Positions 59,390 to 64,000 of a stretch of 64,000 nt of DNA are shown here, piece after piece. Numbering within the stretch: position 1 is the first letter of the stretch; each line of letters opens with the position of its first letter. The stretch spans positions 34,599,023 to 34,663,022 of the forward strand of contig CM057228.1 in the NCBI GenBank assembly GCA_029891385.1. The letters are read 5' to 3'. A model generated the notes under the pieces. The model searched no databases. It had not been told where the DNA came from and was given only the letters and a program-made list of their open reading frames with translations. A program made the position numbers and the translations under genes. Origin of the DNA: Erythroxylum novogranatense. Lineage: Eukaryota; Streptophyta; Magnoliopsida; Malpighiales; Erythroxylaceae.

Positions 59390-61926
59390 TTCTTTTAACA
59401 TAACCATGTTATGGTTCTGTCTGATTTCCTTAAACCGTTCTTTACTCAATGGTTTAGTGAAGATGTCTGTCCATTGGTACTCTGTTTCAATGAACTGTAG
59501 TCTCACCACCTTTCTCTAAACGTAGTCTCTCAAGAAATGATGTCTGACTTTGATATGCTTTACTTTTGAATGTTGTATTGGGTTCTTTGATAGATTTATG
59601 GCACTGGTGTTGTCACAATAGATTGGGATCTCCTCTTCTTGAACTAAATAATCTTCTAGCTGATATTTAATCCACAATGTTTGTGAACAACAGCGTGCGG
59701 CAGACAATTACTTAGCTTCGGTAGTTGATAGAGCGATTGAGCTTTGTCTCTTGCTTGACCAGGAAACTAGGTTTGAGCCAAGAAAGTGACATCCTCCACT
59801 AGTGCTCTTCCTTTCAATTCTATCTCCGGCATAGTTCGCATCGCAATATCCGATTAACCTGAAATCTTTACCTTTCTCAAATATTAAGCAAAGATCAGTT
59901 GTACCTGCGAGATATCTCATAATCCTTTTAATAGCAATAAAATGAGACTCTCTAGGATCAGCCTGAAACCTTGCGCACAAGCATACGCTGAACAGGATAT
60001 CAGGTCTGCTTGCTATAAGATAAAGTAAAGAGTCGATCATCCCTCTATACAGGGTTTGATCCACCTTCTTACTATATTCATCTTTTAAAAAAAGGTTCGA
60101 AGGATGGAGTCGCCATAGGCTTTACACTATTCATATCAAATTTACACAGCAATTCTTTCAGATATTTTTATTGACGGATAAAGATTTTCTCTTCGGTTTG
60201 CTTAACTTGCAACCCAAGAAAGAACTTTAACTCACCCATCATACTCATCTCAAACTCATTTTTCATCAGACTCTCAAAACTCATACATAACTTCTTTGAG
60301 GTAGCACCAAATATAATATCATCAACATAGATTTGTACTAAAATAAACTCACTCTCATAATTCTTTCTAAAAAGCGTCTCATCAATTTGACCTCTACTAA
60401 ACCCATTTTCTAAGAGAAAAGTACTTAGACTATCATACCAAGCTCTAAGAGCTTGCTTCAATCCGTATAAAGCTTTATGAAGTCTATAGACATGATCTGG
60501 ATTCCTAACATCCTTGAAACCAGGAGGTTGCTTAACATACACCTCTTCGTCTATAAAACCATTCAGAAAAGCACTCTTCATATCCATCTGAAAAAGCTTT
60601 ATATCATGACAAACAGCATATGCCAGCAATATCCTAATAGCTTCAAGTCTTGCTACTGGAGCATATGTCTCATTTTAGTATATTCCTTCTTGTTGATTAT
60701 AGCCTTACGCTACTAATCTAGCATTATTCTGACTCACTCTACCTGATTCGTCTAACTTATTCTTAAAAACCCATTTGGTTCCTATAATGGATTTCTTCAA
60801 GGGTTTCAGAACTAAGGACCAAACATTATTCCTAGTAAACTAATTCAGCTCTTCTTGCATGGCTAAAACCCAAGCTTCGTCCTGAAGAGCTTCCTCAATC
60901 TTCTTAGGCTCTATTTCGGAGATGAAAGCCACATTAGCTTCTCTTCTGAATTTGGACCTTATTCTAACTCCTTCTGAGGTCTCCCCGATAATTAGCTCTT
61001 CTGGATGAGAACTCCTATATTTCCAATCTCTTTTTAATCTGATAGTTTATGGAATATCCTCAACCTTATCTACTTGTGTTCCTGATGATGGAGTTTCTGT
61101 TGTATCATCTAAATTCTTTGAAGGACCTTCATTCTCCATGCCATCTTCCTTATGGGGTTAGGAACGATCATCAAGCTTGACATGGATGGTTTCCTCAACT
61201 GTCTTTGAGATAAGGTTATATACCTGAAATGCCTTAGATGATGATGAGTAGCCTAGAAAAATTCCTGAATAGGTCTTTGAATCGAACTTATCCAATAACT
61301 CCTTTGTATTTAGAATAGAGCACTTGCAACCGAATGGATGAAAGTAAGATATGTTCGGTCTCCTTCCATTCCATAACTCATAAGGAGTCTTCTTCAACAG
61401 AGGTCGCAACAATATTCTATTCTGAATATAACACACTGTATTCACAGCTTCTGCCCAGAAGTACTTATGAAGATTCATCTCACACAGCATAGTCTTTGCC
61501 ATCTCTTGAATCGTCCTATTCTTCCTTTCAACAACTCCATTCTGTTGTGGGGTCCTAGGAGCAGAGAAATTGTGGAAGATTCCATTCTCTTCACAGAATA
61601 ATCTAAACTTCTCATTCTCAAACTCTCCACCATGATCACTCCTGATACTGGCTATAGGTACTCCTTTTTCAATTTCTAACTTTCTATTTTACCGATTCCA
61701 ATAATCTTGCCCTGCTGGTTGTCTCCGAAAGTCACCGATCCTCCATTCTTGTACTGAAGATCTAAGAACATAGACCTTCTTCCCGTCACATGTCGCGAGC
61801 AACCACTGTCTAAATACGAACGGTGCTTGTTGCATCTTCCAAGGAAGGATATCTGCAAGAGAAACTCTTTTACTTTTTGGTACCCAAATTTTCTTGGGTC
61901 CTTTCTGGTTAGTAATATGCACATAA
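59390..61926 (-). pseudogene. Sirevirus-like Ty1/copia pol (protease, integrase, RT, RNase H), decayed
   Basis: Read downward from 61926. Protease: YLDSGCSRHVTG (~61810) with VTFGDNQQGKIIGIG. Integrase: SDHGGEFENEKF, TPQQNGVVERKNRT and YFWAEAVNTVCYIQNR (61640-61430), then KTPYELWNGRRPNISYFHPF. RT: FQMDMKSAFLNGFIDEEVYV (~60580) and the catalytic YVDDIIFGAT (~60320). RNase H: YCDANYAGD, STSGGCHFLGS and ALSTTEAK (59840-59708), then YCDNTSAINLSKNPIQHSK and HFLRDYV. Motif wording is closest to the SIRE lineage as I know it. A deletion removes the segment between protease and integrase core near 61680, where GKIES joins IEKGVPIAS. Stops are at ~61157, ~60720, ~60165 and ~59707. Gag and the 5' LTR are cut off by the LTR starting at 61927. 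Confidence 0.92.
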
Positions 61927-64000
61927 TTTAACATCTCACCCCCTACTGGAAGGGTAAAATAGTAAAATTGGCAAAGGATAAGACTAATAGGGATGTATGA
62001 GTAGTGTCCATGTATACTGGTAATGGTGATCAGTGAATTTGTGCACACGAAATTACTGGTCATGCATTCATGACATTCCCGGTAATTGGGCCTAAACGGC
62101 ATTTTATTGCGATTAACGTGGTTATTGGGTTTGAAAAATTATTTTGAGTGCGCCATTGAGTGTTTTAGATTTTATAGAATTTTCAGGAATTTTTCTGGAA
62201 TTTTCCGGAGAAAATTTCCGGACCGACAAAATTGTCGGTAAATGGCCTAAATGTGTTTTTGTTGTGAAAAATGTGGTTTACGTGTTTGAAAAATTATTTG
62301 GAGTGCACTGTTATATGCTTTATAATTTTGGGTAATTTCATTAATTTTCAAAAATGATTCGAGAAATTCTTAAATTTCCGCATCGAGAAAAATCGTCAGT
62401 CGATTTAATCTGTTGATTTTCTGAGCGAAAATTGCGACCAAATGGTACTTTCATTTTGGATATATTATTTTGAGAATTGTTAGAGAGCCATTAGCATTAG
62501 TGGGATGAAAGATTAATTGGGATTAGCATTTAATTACATAAGATTAGCTTAAGTTTTGTCTTATCCTTATTTTATTGTTTTTTTTTTATAAATGCCAAGT
62601 GTCCAACGAATTTATTGCATTTTGTCTTTTCCTAGCTATTGTTTTTCGGTTATTTAAAGGGAAAGAAGGGAAAAAAACCTCCTTGTCATTGCCTTTATCC
62701 TCCTTCCTCCGAAATTTCATTTCTCCTTCTTCTCCATTTATTGTTCTTTAAGTTTCTTAGTGTTTAGCTCTCCCTTCTTCTTTGTTCCTTCTAAAAAGGG
62801 TCAAGCATACACTCCTTTCTCTTTTGGGCATGATGATGTTTATGTAAGGTGTGGAAAAGTGAGAAATTGGTGTGCTTTGAAGTGGAAAAGTTAATTAGGT
62901 AAGTAAGTTTAATTAGGTTTTTAATGATGCTTAAGTATGAATTTATGAATCATGGTAGTTAGGAGCATTTAAGGGAGGTTTGGTATATTTATTATGATTC
63001 TTGATGCATTACATTGATGACTAATATGGTTTGAATTAATGGGTATAAGGTTAGGTTGAATTATTAATTGAAAGTAGTATGTTAGAAGTGGTTTTAGTTT
63101 GATTAGTGATGGCATATAGATGATTGATTTTACTTGGAAAGAAAGAAGTAAGTGCTGCCAATTTTTGTGTATTAGCCCTAGTACATGTATAAATGGTATA
63201 AGAACTGATTTGTTTTCATTTGGATGTTTAATGATGTGTTAATGGCATTGGAAATGATAGAACTAAGGTTAACACCAAATCTGGGAAATTAAGGTTTTCA
63301 CTGATTGTACTGTTGTTAGCATAACTAATTATGTAGGAATGCAAATGAGGTGAGGTTGGTGGCCACTTAAACTTTAGGATGTTGGCTACAACTTTGTGTG
63401 AAATAGGTGTTGTTAAATTTTAATATTAGAAGGGTGAATTTTTGCATGGAAAGTTTCTGTTTGTGGGTCTGTGAACAGTACCCGCATATTGAGTTAGCTT
63501 TCCATTGCCACTGATCTTGCTAATTTTTGAGTTGTATATTGGGAGATATGAACTGATTTCTATTGATTGGTTTTATGCTTTTTGGAGAAACCTAGTCACA
63601 GTGTTGATTTTGTGGGCTTTCTGTTTGGGAGCAATTTTAACAATTTATGTGAACTGAATTGGTGCGAGTGATCTTCTGCAAAGTTGTAGAGGAAGAAATT
63701 ACCTTGAAAATTATATATGGTGTGTAATTTTTAGAGGTCAGAGTTGGGAGTTATGATTTTGCAAAACTGACCTCGCATTAGGTTGTGAATTGCCGATAAT
63801 GGCGAGAACTTCCATAACAGTTTTGAAATTGTTAGCGATCGAATTGGATGTTGAGTTCTTCATGAAAATCGAAATTTGAGATCTTATCTTTTCAGGTATA
63901 TAAGGTAGTGAATTTGGTGACATTTGTACAAGGAGTTATACTGTTTGAATTATCACTATCCAGATTGGTTGATTTCAGAGGGCTGATGCTTTGGTGAATT
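61927..64000 (+). mobile_element. Left part of another TGTAACATC-type large LTR, continues beyond the window
   Basis: Starts (t)tTAACATCTCACCCCCTACTGGAAGGGTAAAATAG-like at 61927, parallel to the starts at 45428, 47044 and 53774, and carries the catgcattcatgacattccc motif at 62060. The normal TG start appears mutated to TT. After ~600 bp it becomes an AT-rich sequence with 'agttatga' and 'tcgaa' blocks (63700-63900) like the U3 repeats of the other LTRs. No end, primer site or gene is visible within the window. Confidence 0.68.

Overview
This window looks like nuclear heterochromatin of a flowering plant, probably a dicot. It is AT-rich, and every stretch I can assign belongs to a plant LTR retrotransposon. 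The families are an Athila-type Ty3/gypsy element, a Sirevirus (SIRE)-like Ty1/copia element, a TRIM, and several gypsy-type elements with very large LTRs and no coding capacity. I found no host gene, tRNA, rRNA or CRISPR. Almost all open frames are chance readings through LTRs. The only protein-like sequence is decayed retroelement pol and env-like sequence.

Layout, left to right. A truncated minus-strand large LTR (1-2791) sits in an old plus-strand Athila element, whose reverse transcriptase starts at 2792-3790. That reverse transcriptase is split by one 35.1-kb insertion (3791-38894) with a 5-bp target duplication, AGAAA, on both sides. The insertion is a head-to-tail chain of six ~4.1-4.5-kb LTRs joined by five ~0.7-kb non-coding internal segments, that is LTR-INT-LTR-INT and so on, with LTRs shared between neighbours. 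LTR5 is itself interrupted by a 5.25-kb minus-strand solo LTR (25500-30751, target duplication TTTGA). Athila pol resumes at 38895-40843 (end of RT, RNase H, integrase). A 420-bp TRIM follows (40844-41263), then an Athila env-like pseudogene (41853-42994), 3' UTR, and part of the 3' LTR (to 45427).

The Athila LTR is cut by the start of another large LTR (45428). That LTR is cut by a minus-strand Sirevirus-like element (LTR ~45975-46888; env-like frame 56861-59181; pol 59390-61926). The Sirevirus holds a complete 9.7-kb non-coding element with ~3-kb LTRs (47044-56775, target duplication TCGAC). A further related LTR begins near 61927 and runs off the window.

The most unusual object is the tandem-LTR array. 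Its internal segments carry a primer-binding site and polypurine tract but no genes. The LTR-end/primer-binding-site junction is present three times in a row, and the right end of the insertion stops exactly at the second copy. The U3 of each LTR is built of diverged ~160-185-bp repeats that point one way before, and the opposite way after, a GC-rich palindrome cluster, giving a large foldback. Differences between copies are concentrated in small indels at CAG/CTG/CCG-like sites, which may be long-read consensus error at methylated cytosines. Base-level differences between copies should therefore be read with care.
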